Of a stretch of 9,933 nucleotides of DNA, positions 1-7,534 are shown piece after piece; position 1 is the first letter of the stretch, and each line of letters opens with the position of its first letter. Origin of the DNA: Campylobacterota bacterium (GTDB lineage: Bacteria > Campylobacterota > Campylobacteria > Campylobacterales > SZUA-545); assembly GCA_025997415.1 (NCBI GenBank), contig BNUO01000068.1:1-9933 (forward strand), in the 5' to 3' direction. The position numbers were made by a program, and so were the translations under genes. The notes beneath the pieces were generated by a model. That model ran no database searches. It was not told the DNA's origin and saw nothing but the letters and a program-made list of their open reading frames with translations.

Positions 1-1
1 G

Positions 2-388
2 GCTGGACTAAAAACGGCTCAATTTCAATCTGTTATCGATAAGATCGTTAAGGATAATAGAGAGATATTTATTGTAGAAGAAAATCCTGAATTGCCATAT
101 GGTATAAGAACTTATTTACTCTTGCGCTCGTTTATAAAAAGGGACAAAAATATCCGCTACTTAACCCGATCGGAAATACTTGAGCAGCGCAAAGAATCGC
201 GCAAGATGCTGGCAGAGCTTAAAGGCGCAACGATCATCTATACGATTGATGTGTTCTGCCCGATCGATCAATGCCTGCTAACGGACGAAAACGGTTTGCC
301 ACTTTACTACGATCGCGATCATTTGTCGCTCAACGCAGGCGGTCGTTTCCTTGTCGAAAAGGTGTTGAAACCGTATCTCGATGAGTAA
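2..388 (+). CDS. C-terminal SGNH domain of a membrane O-acyltransferase (5' end outside window)
   Basis: The frame is open from base 2 to the TAA at 386-388, giving 128 visible residues, so the gene begins before the window. The end carries the closing block of SGNH-type acyltransferase tails: Cys86 and Cys91 around a CPxxxxC-like stretch, then L-Y-Y-D-R-D-H-L-S-L at about 101-110. Asp104 and His107 would be the catalytic Asp-x-x-His pair. In the OafA-like acyltransferase-3/SGNH family this periplasmic domain follows about ten membrane helices and helps move acyl groups onto surface glycans. The membrane part and the block-I serine lie upstream and cannot be seen. A TTG at 92 is in frame but is clearly internal, because the preceding 30 codons are protein-like. 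It converges on the glycerol-1-phosphate dehydrogenase gene. The family call is fairly firm; the acceptor glycan is unknown. Confidence 0.72.
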   Translation, partial: AGLKTAQFQSVIDKIVKDNREIFIVEENPELPYGIRTYLLLRSFIKRDKNIRYLTRSEILEQRKESRKMLAELKGATIIYTIDVFCPIDQCLLTDENGLPLYYDRDHLSLNAGGRFLVEKVLKPYLDE

Positions 389-515
389 AAATGTGAAAAG
401 TTTACCTCAAGTCCAATCCTTTCAGCTTTTCTTAAAAGGCTAATGATTACAATCTTGCACTATTTTAAGAGTTTTAGGATCTTGTTTCGCACTTCAGAAT
501 GACATTTCGACTTAA
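389..515. other. Convergent intergenic spacer with weak hairpin and a repeat-like stretch
   Basis: This 127-base spacer separates two genes that end towards each other, so it should stop transcription from both sides. At 424-441 there is an imperfect hairpin (AGC-TTTT, loop CTT, AAAA-G-GCT, one bulged G) without a proper T-run on either side, so it is at best a weak terminator. At about 467-509 lies a stretch whose reverse strand contains GTCATTCTGAAG followed by GCGAAACAAGATCC. This resembles a dispersed intergenic repeat I know from other bacterial genomes. No coding potential is visible. Confidence 0.35.
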
Positions 516-1586
516 TTATGATGTGATGACTTTATGTAAAATGGGGTCTTTTTCGATAAACTCTATGGCGCGATCGAGGCTGGAATCTTCGCTTAAAACC
601 GTATAATAATCTGTCTTGATCGATGGTGCAGATTTTAGCGCGGCTATAAACTCATCTTTTGCAATAGGATCGTTTGAAGCAAACTCCCAAAAACCTGTCT
701 TTTCTAAAATTTCATTTAACAGATCCACATTTGGATTATTTTGCAAAAGTGCGCAAAGATATGCCGCAATCGCAACCTGAATTCCGTGAAGGCGTGGCTT
801 TGCACATATCTGATCCAGCGCGTGTGAAATTAAATGCTCCGATCCGCTCGCAGGACGCGATGAACCCGCTACCTCCATAGCTATTCCGCTCGTAGTAAGC
901 GACGATGCAAGAGATCGTTGAAATTCGGGTGCATAAATATCGTAACTATGCTTCAAAAATAGAAGATCGAGCGAGTTATAAGCCAACATTGATGCGAAAT
1001 CGTTTAAATGTTCAAATCCACGATTAAACGCCTCTTTCCAATCGACAAGCGCGGTGATTTTCGAGACCATATCCCCCACCCCCGAATATAGATAATTTGC
1101 GGGCGATGCTTTGATAATATCCAGATCGATCACGATGCCAAAAGGCATTTTAGATTTTACGCTTTTTCGCCTGCCCTGCACCAAAAGAGAAGATGTAGGC
1201 GAACAGAAGCCGTCGTTTGAAAGGATCGTAGGGACGCAAATATATGGCTTTTGCAATAAAAACGCCGTATATTTCGCCGCGTCAAGCGCTTTGCCGCCGC
1301 CAATTCCTACGATCGCTTCGATCGAATATGGCAATAAAAACGCAGCGTGTGCGATCTCCTCAATATCGATCGAAACTGTCGTAATTTTGCTCAAAACCTC
1401 TATGTTGTTTTCTGCGAGCGATTTTGAAAATTGCGGCTCTATCAGGTTCGTGGAGCTGCTGCCCATAATCACGGCGATTTTTTTCATCTCTTTGTCGGCT
1501 AGATATTTGCCGATCCGCCCTGTTTTGCCTGTGCCGATCTTTAATAGATATGGAATGCTGATCTGTTTTGTTACGGGGATTATCAT
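516..1586 (-). CDS. sn-glycerol-1-phosphate dehydrogenase-like enzyme (AraM/EgsA family)
   Basis: This 356-residue protein fits the Fe-ADH_2 branch of iron-containing dehydrogenases, which reduce dihydroxyacetone phosphate to sn-glycerol 1-phosphate with NAD(P)H. The family signatures appear in order: the dinucleotide-binding GGGKALD at 96-102, then P-T-x-x-S-N-D-G-x-x-S-P at 119-130. The metal site follows, with Asp172 in VGD, His251 in SEHLISH and His267 in LHG. All three ligand positions are present, so the enzyme should be active. Length is normal for the family. The ATG overlaps the TGA of the upstream phosphatase gene as ATGA (1583-1586), and an AAGGA site lies 7 nt before the start, inside that gene. 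The two are therefore one translationally coupled operon. G1P is the archaeal-type glycerol phosphate; in bacteria the family includes B. subtilis AraM. A related polyol-phosphate or 3-dehydroquinate-like activity is less likely given the SNDG motif. The end use here is unknown. Confidence 0.8.
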   Translation of the reverse strand: MIIPVTKQISIPYLLKIGTGKTGRIGKYLADKEMKKIAVIMGSSSTNLIEPQFSKSLAENNIEVLSKITTVSIDIEEIAHAAFLLPYSIEAIVGIGGGKALDAAKYTAFLLQKPYICVPTILSNDGFCSPTSSLLVQGRRKSVKSKMPFGIVIDLDIIKASPANYLYSGVGDMVSKITALVDWKEAFNRGFEHLNDFASMLAYNSLDLLFLKHSYDIYAPEFQRSLASSLTTSGIAMEVAGSSRPASGSEHLISHALDQICAKPRLHGIQVAIAAYLCALLQNNPNVDLLNEILEKTGFWEFASNDPIAKDEFIAALKSAPSIKTDYYTVLSEDSSLDRAIEFIEKDPILHKVITS

Positions 1587-2236
1587 AATTCGTTCCTTAT
1601 GTAGCTTTCTATCGCTCTAAAATCTGCAAAATCTCTATATCCAACTCCAAGTTTTTCTAGCTCATCGCGCAGAACTTTGCGTGCAAAAACTACATCTGCA
1701 ATCTTCGCAGGTTCTACATCGGGGGGACCATCGCCTGCGAAGATCAATTTATATCCGTTTGATTTGAGGCTTTGCGCCAATTTTACTTTAGAAATTCCCG
1801 TTTTTTCGTCATAAAAAGGATCGTCTTTTTCGGGCGCAAAAATCTCTAAACCTCTATCTTCGGAATATTGCGATCTATTCGTTAATAACACAATGTCAAA
1901 CTCTCTGATCAGATCGCCTATTAAATAGTTGATATAGTAGTCGCAGCCTGCGCTTACGATATAGATCGGAATAGATTTTTCGCGGCATAGAGAAAACACA
2001 GATCGGATATATTTGTCTATCTTGATCGATCGCACTAGATGATCGATCTTTTCCTGTTCAACTCTCAATGCGCCATACATAGTTTTCAGTGCGGTAAAGT
2101 GGGTGATTTTTCCGTCAAGATATTCGCGCCAAGGTTTCAGCGCCTCATCGTCAAAAAATTCACGCGTTGTGTAGGCAAAAAAATCGTCATCGGAGATCGT
2201 GCCGTCAAAATCGCTGATAAAAGCAAACTTTTCCAT
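1583..2236 (-). CDS. HAD-superfamily phosphatase, MtnX/PHOSPHO-like
   Basis: This 217-residue protein is a subclass-I HAD phosphohydrolase with all four motifs. Motif I is D-F-D-G-T with nucleophile Asp9 and acid/base Asp11. Motif II is the serine in IYIVSAG (Ser95). Motif III is a lysine near 150 in TGISKVK. Motif IV is G-D-G-x-x-D-x-x-x-A at 168-177, with Asp169 and Asp173 binding magnesium. The layout, with a helical cap between motifs I and II (about 18-80), matches MtnX-like enzymes of methionine salvage and eukaryotic PHOSPHO phosphatases. No methionine-salvage gene is nearby, so the substrate should not be copied from MtnX. The ATG is preceded by AAGGA at about 6 nt, and the stop overlaps the dehydrogenase start. 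The pairing suggests it removes phosphate from G1P or a product made from it, but that is inference. The family call is firm and the substrate unknown. Confidence 0.75.
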   Translation of the reverse strand: MEKFAFISDFDGTISDDDFFAYTTREFFDDEALKPWREYLDGKITHFTALKTMYGALRVEQEKIDHLVRSIKIDKYIRSVFSLCREKSIPIYIVSAGCDYYINYLIGDLIREFDIVLLTNRSQYSEDRGLEIFAPEKDDPFYDEKTGISKVKLAQSLKSNGYKLIFAGDGPPDVEPAKIADVVFARKVLRDELEKLGVGYRDFADFRAIESYIRNEL

Positions 2237-2297
2237 TTTTTTCCTTTTTGAAAACTATTTTGCTGCTTATGTGATTATGGAAAATTACGATAACTGG

Positions 2298-2336
2298 TTT
2301 TGCGGCAAAGGAGCACCCGCCGCGCAAAACGGCGGG
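2298..2336 (-). terminator. Hairpin after fusA with a competing alternative stem
   Basis: Just downstream of fusA a perfect 7-bp GC stem is formed by 2316-2322 (CCCGCCG) and 2330-2336 (CGGCGGG) with a 7-base loop. It is a natural candidate for ending the ribosomal operon transcript or protecting its 3' end, but no U-run follows on either strand. A second stem competes with it: TTTTGCGGC at 2298-2306 can pair with 2319-2329 (GCCGC, GC bulge, AAAA), which uses the loop and one arm of the first hairpin. The two cannot form together. Terminator function is inferred from position only. Confidence 0.4.
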
Positions 2337-2338
2337 AA

Positions 2339-2358
2339 AACAATCGCTAACAATCGCT
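2339..2358. repeat. Tandem duplication of a 10-base unit at the fusA stop
   Basis: The unit AACAATCGCT occurs twice head to tail at 2339-2348 and 2349-2358. On the fusA strand this reads as two TAGCGATTGT units, the first beginning with the fusA stop codon TAG. Only two copies exist. It is probably a local slip duplication without function. Confidence 0.6.
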
Positions 2359-4438
2359 AACTATTGCGCTTTTTTACGATCTCTTCGGAAACATTATTTG
2401 GCACCTCTTCATAGTGTGCAAACTCCATAGAATATGTACCGCGTCCTTGCGTCATCGAGCGCAGGTCAGTTGAGTAGCCAAACATCTCGGAAAGCGGCAC
2501 CATTGCCGTAACCTTCTTTACGCCGAAAGCGTCGTCCATCGCTTGGATTTGCCCGCGCCGTCTGTTCAAGTCGCCGATCACATCGCCCATATACTCCTCT
2601 GGCATTTCAACTTCAACCTTCATCATCGGTTCGAGCAGGCAGATACCTGCTTTGCGCGCACCCTCTTTGAACGCCATCGATGCAGCCATTTTGAACGCCA
2701 TTTCAGAGCTATCGACCTCGTGGTAGCTGCCGTCATAGAGCGCGACTTTGACATCGACAACAGGAAAGCCAGCTAACACGCCGTTTTTGAGCGTCTCTTC
2801 GATCCCCTTATTGACCGCAGGAATGTATTCGCGCGGGATTACGCCGCCCTTGATCTCGTCGACAAACTCGTAGCCCTTGCCCTTTTCGTTCGGCTCAATG
2901 CGAATATAGACATGCCCGTATTGACCGCGACCGCCCGACTGTTTGGCGTATTTGTGCTCTTGATTGACCGCTCGTTTGATCGTTTCGCGGTATGCGACTT
3001 GCGGTGCGCCGACCTCCGCCTCAACCTTAAACTCCCGCTTCATACGATCGACGATAATTTCCAGGTGCAGTTCGCCCATACCGCCAATAATCGTCTGCCC
3101 GCTCTCCTCGTCTGTCGACACGCGGAAGCTCGGATCTTCTTCGGCGAGTTTTTTCAGCGCGATACCCATCTTTTCCTGATCGGCTTTGGTTTTTGGTTCA
3201 ACCGCCACATTGATCACAGGTTCGGGGAAGATCATCCGCTCCAAGATCACAGGTTTATCCACATCGCAAAGCGTGTCGCCCGTGAGCGTGTCTTTCAGCC
3301 CGACAACCGCGCCGATGTCGCCTGCGTAAAGCTCTTTGATCTCCTCGCGCTTGTTGGCGTGAAGTTTTACCAGCCTGCCGACGCGCTCTTTTTTGTCTTT
3401 GGTGGAGTTGTACACATAGCTGCCGGCTTCGAGCTTGCCGCTATAAACGCGCACAAACACAAGCTGCCCCACGAACGGATCGGTCATAATCTTGAACGCA
3501 AGCGCACTAAACGGATGTGTTTCGCTGCTAGGAACATCGACTTCAGTTTCGGTTTTGGGGTCGATCCCTTTGATCCCGTTGACCTCAAGCGGCGAGGGCA
3601 GGTAATTGACCACCGAGTCAAGCATTGTCTGAACGCCCTTGTTTTTGAAGCTCGTGCCACAGAGCATAGGGATAAATGTCATCGTATGACACCCTTTTCG
3701 CACCGCGTTCATAATCTCTTCGTCTGTGATCGCCACGCCTTCAAGATACTTTTCCGTCAGCGAATCATCGATACTCGTAACCGCGTCAAGCAGTTTTTCT
3801 CGATATTCGTTCGCTTTTTCTTGCAGATTTGCGGGAATATCAACGACTTTGTACGCCGAACCCATCGCCGCCTCTTTATCCCACACGACCGCTTTCATCT
3901 TCACGAGGTCAATAATGCCCTCAAATAGCTCTTCACTACCGATCGGCAGTTGAATGACAAGCGGTTGAGCTTTAAGCCGTTCGACAATCTGCTTTTCAAC
4001 CTTGTAGAAATCAGCGCCGACGCGATCCATTTTATTGACATAAACGATTCGCGGAACATGGTATTTGTTTGCCTGCCGCCAAACGGTTTCGGTCTGCGGT
4101 TGCACGCCGCCAACGGCGCAGAAAACCACAACCGCGCCGTCAAGAACGCGCATCGATCGTTCAACTTCGATCGTAAAATCCACGTGCCCGGGAGTGTCGA
4201 TAATGTTGATCTGGTGGTTGTTCCAATAACAGCTTACAGCGGCGGCGGTGATCGTAATGCCGCGCTCTTTTTCCTGCTCCATCCAGTCGGTTGTCGCAGC
4301 GCCGTCGTGAACTTCGCCGATCTTGTGCTGAACGCCCGTGTAGTACAAAATCCGTTCGGTTGTCGTAGTTTTGCCCGCGTCAATGTGCGCGACAATACCG
4401 ATATTTCTTACTCTATCAAGAGGTGTATTCCTAGCCAT
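2357..4438 (-). CDS. fusA: Translation elongation factor G
   Basis: This 693-residue EF-G is the GTPase that drives ribosomal translocation and, with ribosome recycling factor, subunit splitting. The G domain shows G1 AHIDAGKT at 17-24, the switch-I GITIT near 60-64, G3 DTPGH at 81-85 with the catalytic His85, G4 NKMD at 135-138 and G5 around CGTS at 260-263. Domains II to V follow, with the usual GGMGELHLE and GRGQYGHV stretches, and the length is that of ordinary bacterial EF-G1. The N-terminal third resembles Campylobacter EF-G closely. The ATG has an AAGGA site 5 nt upstream. It is the last gene of the rpsL-rpsG-fusA cluster; no tuf gene follows. A 136-nt spacer with inverted repeats separates it from rpsG, unlike the tight rpsL-rpsG junction. 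A 338-codon open frame runs antisense through it (2912-3928) and is not a gene. Confidence 0.98.
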   Translation of the reverse strand: MARNTPLDRVRNIGIVAHIDAGKTTTTERILYYTGVQHKIGEVHDGAATTDWMEQEKERGITITAAAVSCYWNNHQINIIDTPGHVDFTIEVERSMRVLDGAVVVFCAVGGVQPQTETVWRQANKYHVPRIVYVNKMDRVGADFYKVEKQIVERLKAQPLVIQLPIGSEELFEGIIDLVKMKAVVWDKEAAMGSAYKVVDIPANLQEKANEYREKLLDAVTSIDDSLTEKYLEGVAITDEEIMNAVRKGCHTMTFIPMLCGTSFKNKGVQTMLDSVVNYLPSPLEVNGIKGIDPKTETEVDVPSSETHPFSALAFKIMTDPFVGQLVFVRVYSGKLEAGSYVYNSTKDKKERVGRLVKLHANKREEIKELYAGDIGAVVGLKDTLTGDTLCDVDKPVILERMIFPEPVINVAVEPKTKADQEKMGIALKKLAEEDPSFRVSTDEESGQTIIGGMGELHLEIIVDRMKREFKVEAEVGAPQVAYRETIKRAVNQEHKYAKQSGGRGQYGHVYIRIEPNEKGKGYEFVDEIKGGVIPREYIPAVNKGIEETLKNGVLAGFPVVDVKVALYDGSYHEVDSSEMAFKMAASMAFKEGARKAGICLLEPMMKVEVEMPEEYMGDVIGDLNRRRGQIQAMDDAFGVKKVTAMVPLSEMFGYSTDLRSMTQGRGTYSMEFAHYEEVPNNVSEEIVKKRNS

Positions 4439-4574
4439 ATTTTTCCTTACTTCAACGCTAAAAAATCAACTTTTTTGCGAAGTTTTCAACGGTTGATCGA
4501 TTAACTGCTTATTCAGATCAACCGCGTCAGATCCCAACATAGATCGGGAGGCAAAACGCTACTTATTCAACAGG
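4439..4574 (-). promoter_or_regulatory. rpsG-fusA spacer with two consecutive inverted repeats
   Basis: Reading with the transcript, a perfect 9-bp inverted repeat (CGGTTGATC at 4524-4516 with GATCAACCG at 4498-4490, 17-nt loop) is followed within a few bases by a weaker 5-bp stem. The weaker stem is AACTT/AAGTT at 4484-4480 and 4472-4468, with a 7-nt loop. After it come GA and six Ts, then the fusA ribosome site. The second stem plus T-run has the form of a weak intrinsic terminator or attenuator placed before fusA. The first could be a protein-binding or processing site. No clear -10 promoter box is visible. The structure is seen in the sequence; the function is inferred. Confidence 0.4.
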
Positions 4575-5051
<477 letters not shown>

Positions 5052-5054
<3 letters not shown>

Positions 5055-5456
5055 TTTCTTTTTAGCAGCGGCTGCGGGAGCGCCTGCTTTGGGGCGTTTT
5101 GCGCCGTATTTTGAGCGGCTGACAGTTCGTTTTGCCACGCCTGCGGTATCAAGCGCACCGCGCACAATGTGGTATTTCACGCCCGGAAGGTCTTTTACGC
5201 GACCGCCGCGCACAAGCACGATCGAGTGCTCTTGCAGGTTGTGCCCTTCGCCCATAATGTAGCTAATGACCTCAAAACCGCTCATCAGGCGCACTTTGGC
5301 GACCTTTCGCAGAGCCGAGTTTGGCTTTTTGGGGGTTGTCGTATAAACCCGTGTGCAGACACCGCGCCGCTGCGGACAGTTGAGCAGCGCTGGCGATTTG
5401 GACTTGACAGTCACCTTCTTGCGACCCTTGCGAACCAATTGATTGATGGTTGGCAT
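5052..5456 (-). CDS. rpsL: 30S ribosomal protein S12
   Basis: This 134-residue S12 sits at the 30S decoding centre and controls accuracy. The motif [14 protein letters not shown] is present with Lys43, and VKDLPGV with Lys88. These are the two lysines whose changes give streptomycin resistance in other bacteria, so the protein looks like the sensitive wild type. Asp89 is the residue that RimO methylthiolates in E. coli. The C-terminus runs about ten residues past E. coli S12 as an Ala/Lys-rich tail after KYGAKRPK. The ATG has AAGGAG 4 nt upstream. It opens the rpsL-rpsG-fusA unit, with a likely promoter about 67 bases upstream. No rpoBC gene precedes it: the upstream neighbour is a divergent membrane gene. 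Confidence 0.98.
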
Positions 5457-5522
5457 AAAACTCCTTTTGTTATTCTAAGCGCTACCCAAAAGTGCGCTCG
5501 TAAAGGGAAAATGAAGCGGCGG

Positions 5523-5531
5523 ATTGTAGCA
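5523..5531 (-). promoter_or_regulatory. Likely sigma-70 promoter of rpsL-rpsG-fusA (extended -10)
   Basis: On the minus strand TGCTACAAT is an extended -10 element (TG-n-TACAAT). No good -35 box lies upstream. Instead T-rich blocks recur roughly every 11-15 bases (near 5540, 5555 and 5568), the pattern described for Campylobacter and Helicobacter housekeeping promoters. Predicted transcription would start near 5516, giving a leader of about 60 nt before rpsL. That leader contains a small AGCGC/GCGCT inverted repeat (5478-5482 with 5494-5498). Confidence 0.55.
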
Positions 5532-5604
5532 AACGGCGCTTAAATGGCGGTTAAAAGCTGAAAAATATGCGGGTTACGCTTTAATGCGGCAAAGTAGTTT
5601 ATAC

Positions 5605-5610
5605 AAAGGA
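5605..5610 (+). promoter_or_regulatory. Ribosome-binding site that sets the TTG start at 5616
   Basis: AAAGGA lies 5 nt before the TTG at 5616. The next ATG in frame is at the start of the first membrane helix, more than 40 codons in, and would remove the conserved N-terminal part of the DUF2157 domain. This site therefore supports the TTG. Confidence 0.65.
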
Positions 5611-5615
5611 CAACC

Positions 5616-6920
5616 TTGAAAGCGCCGATCGGTTGGTTGGAACAGCAGTTAGACGAATGGGTCGATGCCTCGCTTGTTACCAGCGAAAATGCTGCGAAAA
5701 TCCGCGCTCGCTATACCGAAGGAGATACGGATCGTTCAAACCGTTTGATGATGATCTTTGCCATCTTTGGCGCGCTGCTAATTGGCGCAGGTTTCATCTC
5801 GATCTTTGCCTATAACTGGGAGGAGCTAAGCCGCGCGGCTAAAGCTGTGATCGCGTTTGTGCTGCTAGGCTTAGCGATCGTATTTGCCGTTTATGCAAAG
5901 CTGCGCAAAGAGGGCAGCGCAGCGTATTCCGAAGGTGCTGCGATCTTTTGGTCTGTTGCGTTTGTGGGTGCGTTTGCGATCATTGCGCAAACCTACAATC
6001 TTGGCGGCGATCTAGTGAGTTTTATGCAATTTACAACGGTAATGACGCTGCCAATTCTGTACATTTTTAATTCTCGCGGCGTGGCGGCTCTATCGTTTAT
6101 ATCGATCGTCGCGTTGATCTGTTCGGCTACGGGTGATGGCGGCAGCGCCCATACGATCTCGTGGCTGCTTATGATTGCATGGCTGGCTTGGTATATTTGG
6201 CGGCTTATATTTATGCGTTTTGAATACGCAACAATCGTGTTTAATCTACTCTTTGCGTTGGGAATGCTCGCTGTATTTAATATTGAGCTAAATCATCTTA
6301 TCGTTGGTTACGAGCTGTTTTTTCATGCGCTATACTGTGGGTTTTTCTGGCTCGCTTCTGCGCTTTTATACCCCAAAGAGACTCGCTTTTATAGAAAGCC
6401 AATCGAGGAGTTTTCCAAATTTGCGATTGCGATCGTTTTGCTAATTTTGTCGATTGACAGCGATGACAGTTGGCTTTTGGGTAACGGATATAGAGATTAC
6501 TGGGAAATAGACAATGCGTTGTTTTTTATGCTCTGCGCGCCATACCTTGCTATGCTGGGATTTTTTATAGCCAAATACTATAAAGAGAGATCGTATGAAC
6601 TTTTCTTTACAGTAGCGCCATTTTTGATTTTTTTTGCCACAGAAATCAATCTAAGCGGCAATGAATCAGGGCTGTTATTTACGCTATTTACCGCGATCGG
6701 AGCTATACTGTTGATTGTAAACGGAACAAAGCAGTTAGAGCTATGGAGGGCAAATCAAGGGATTATGCTTTTATCGATCCTAATTTTAATCAAGTTCTTT
6801 GATTCAGATCTTGGGTTTTTAGAAAAGGGAATTGGATTTATCGTGATCGGCACGCTATTTTTGGGCGCAAATTGGTTGATGAACCGCTTTATCAAAAAGC
6901 AGAGAAAGGTTATGCAATGA
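5616..6920 (+). CDS. DUF2157 polytopic membrane protein
   Basis: This 434-residue protein has a soluble N-terminus of about 42 residues followed by roughly a dozen hydrophobic segments. It matches DUF2157: an N-terminal helical region (GWLEQQLDEWV), a first helix ending in SIFAYNWEELSRAAK at about 62-76, and IAQTYNLGGD at 123-132. The C-terminal half resembles the extra membrane region often joined to DUF2157 (DUF4401-like). Function is unknown in all members I know of, and no catalytic motif is visible. It starts with TTG behind AAAGGA. Its TGA overlaps the ATG of the next gene as ATGA (6917-6920), and that gene encodes a GDYXXLXY protein, the usual partner of DUF2157. The two probably form a membrane complex. 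It is divergent from rpsL with 159 bases between. A TTTAAT at 5580-5585 is a weak -10 candidate. Confidence 0.8.
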   Translation: MKAPIGWLEQQLDEWVDASLVTSENAAKIRARYTEGDTDRSNRLMMIFAIFGALLIGAGFISIFAYNWEELSRAAKAVIAFVLLGLAIVFAVYAKLRKEGSAAYSEGAAIFWSVAFVGAFAIIAQTYNLGGDLVSFMQFTTVMTLPILYIFNSRGVAALSFISIVALICSATGDGGSAHTISWLLMIAWLAWYIWRLIFMRFEYATIVFNLLFALGMLAVFNIELNHLIVGYELFFHALYCGFFWLASALLYPKETRFYRKPIEEFSKFAIAIVLLILSIDSDDSWLLGNGYRDYWEIDNALFFMLCAPYLAMLGFFIAKYYKERSYELFFTVAPFLIFFATEINLSGNESGLLFTLFTAIGAILLIVNGTKQLELWRANQGIMLLSILILIKFFDSDLGFLEKGIGFIVIGTLFLGANWLMNRFIKKQRKVMQ

Positions 6921-7534
6921 TCGTCGATACCAATCAAATTCGTGATTTTTTCAAGAGTCAGCTTGGCAAAAAGATCGCGCTAATTGCTCTATTTGCGCTA
7001 ATAGCGGTACATCTTCTTGTAACTTTTGGACAGATCGCACGATATGAATCTGTACTCCGCTTTGGCAAAACTATTGCATTATCAACTAGGTCTTACGATC
7101 CATTTGACGCATTTCGCGGCAGATATATCACGCTAAATATCGCGTCTGATGATTTTGCGACTACTCGCATTAGTTGCGATCGCCGCTGCGATCAAACTCT
7201 CTTTGTAACATACAGAGATTTTGATGGTAAAAAAAGCGTAATCGACAATGTATATCTGGAAAAACCAAAGACAGAACTTGCCTACTTGAAACTTCGCGGC
7301 GTTTATGACAGTTATGACAAAACTGTATCAATCGACTATCCGTACGATCGTTTATATATGCAAGAGGACGCGGCGATTGCCGTCGATCGATATAGCTCGC
7401 GCATTTTCACACGCGCAAATGACGCACTGGTGATCGTAAAAGCGTTAAACGGCGTCGGCGTTGTCAGCGATCTGATTGTCGGCGATCAGTCAATTAGCGA
7501 TCTAATCAACTCCTTTGATGGCGAAGACGACTAA
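6917..7534 (+). CDS. GDYXXLXY-domain membrane-anchored protein
   Basis: With the ATG at 6917 this is a 205-residue protein. That start overlaps the previous stop (ATGA) and has AAAGG 7 nt upstream; in-frame codons back to 6872 lie wholly inside the upstream gene and are less likely. One hydrophobic helix at about 18-38 anchors it, and the remainder should be outside the cytoplasmic membrane. The family motif appears as YDPFDAFRGRYITLNI at 60-75. This keeps the Gly, Tyr and Leu of GDYxxLxY but has Arg for Asp and Ile for the final Tyr. A later YDRLYMQED (143-151) fits the family's second conserved region. Three cysteines are visible, two of them close together (Cys87, Cys91). The role is unknown; family members are found beside DUF2157 proteins. 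Its last 29 bases overlap the end of the convergent glycosyltransferase gene. Confidence 0.75.
   Translation: MIVDTNQIRDFFKSQLGKKIALIALFALIAVHLLVTFGQIARYESVLRFGKTIALSTRSYDPFDAFRGRYITLNIASDDFATTRISCDRRCDQTLFVTYRDFDGKKSVIDNVYLEKPKTELAYLKLRGVYDSYDKTVSIDYPYDRLYMQEDAAIAVDRYSSRIFTRANDALVIVKALNGVGVVSDLIVGDQSISDLINSFDGEDD

Noticed and set aside
424..441. Intrinsic terminator between the convergent acyltransferase and G1P dehydrogenase genes
   Set aside because: The stem is mostly A-T with a bulged G and no T-run follows, so I left it as a weak element within the spacer entry.
1111..1620. A 169-codon open frame antisense to the G1P dehydrogenase gene
   Set aside because: It is fully inside a gene with intact catalytic motifs, shows no recognisable domain, and its hydrophobic run is the complement of the dehydrogenase codons.
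2274..2279. CATAAT on the minus strand as a -10 box for the HAD/G1P dehydrogenase operon
   Set aside because: The position would suit a promoter about 40 bases before the HAD start, but the box lacks an extended TG and any -35, and such matches are frequent in AT-rich spacers.
2912..3928. A 338-codon open frame antisense to fusA
   Set aside because: It lies entirely inside a highly conserved EF-G gene, has no ribosome site, and its composition (rich in His, Arg, Phe) is what the complement of biased fusA codons gives.
3950..4504. A 184-codon open frame antisense to the fusA 5' end and spacer
   Set aside because: It is a shadow of the EF-G G-domain codons, has no ribosome site and no family resemblance.
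6872..6916. Earlier in-frame start for the GDYXXLXY protein
   Set aside because: These codons lie inside the DUF2157 gene. The ATG at 6917 has a proper AAAGG site and the typical ATGA coupling.
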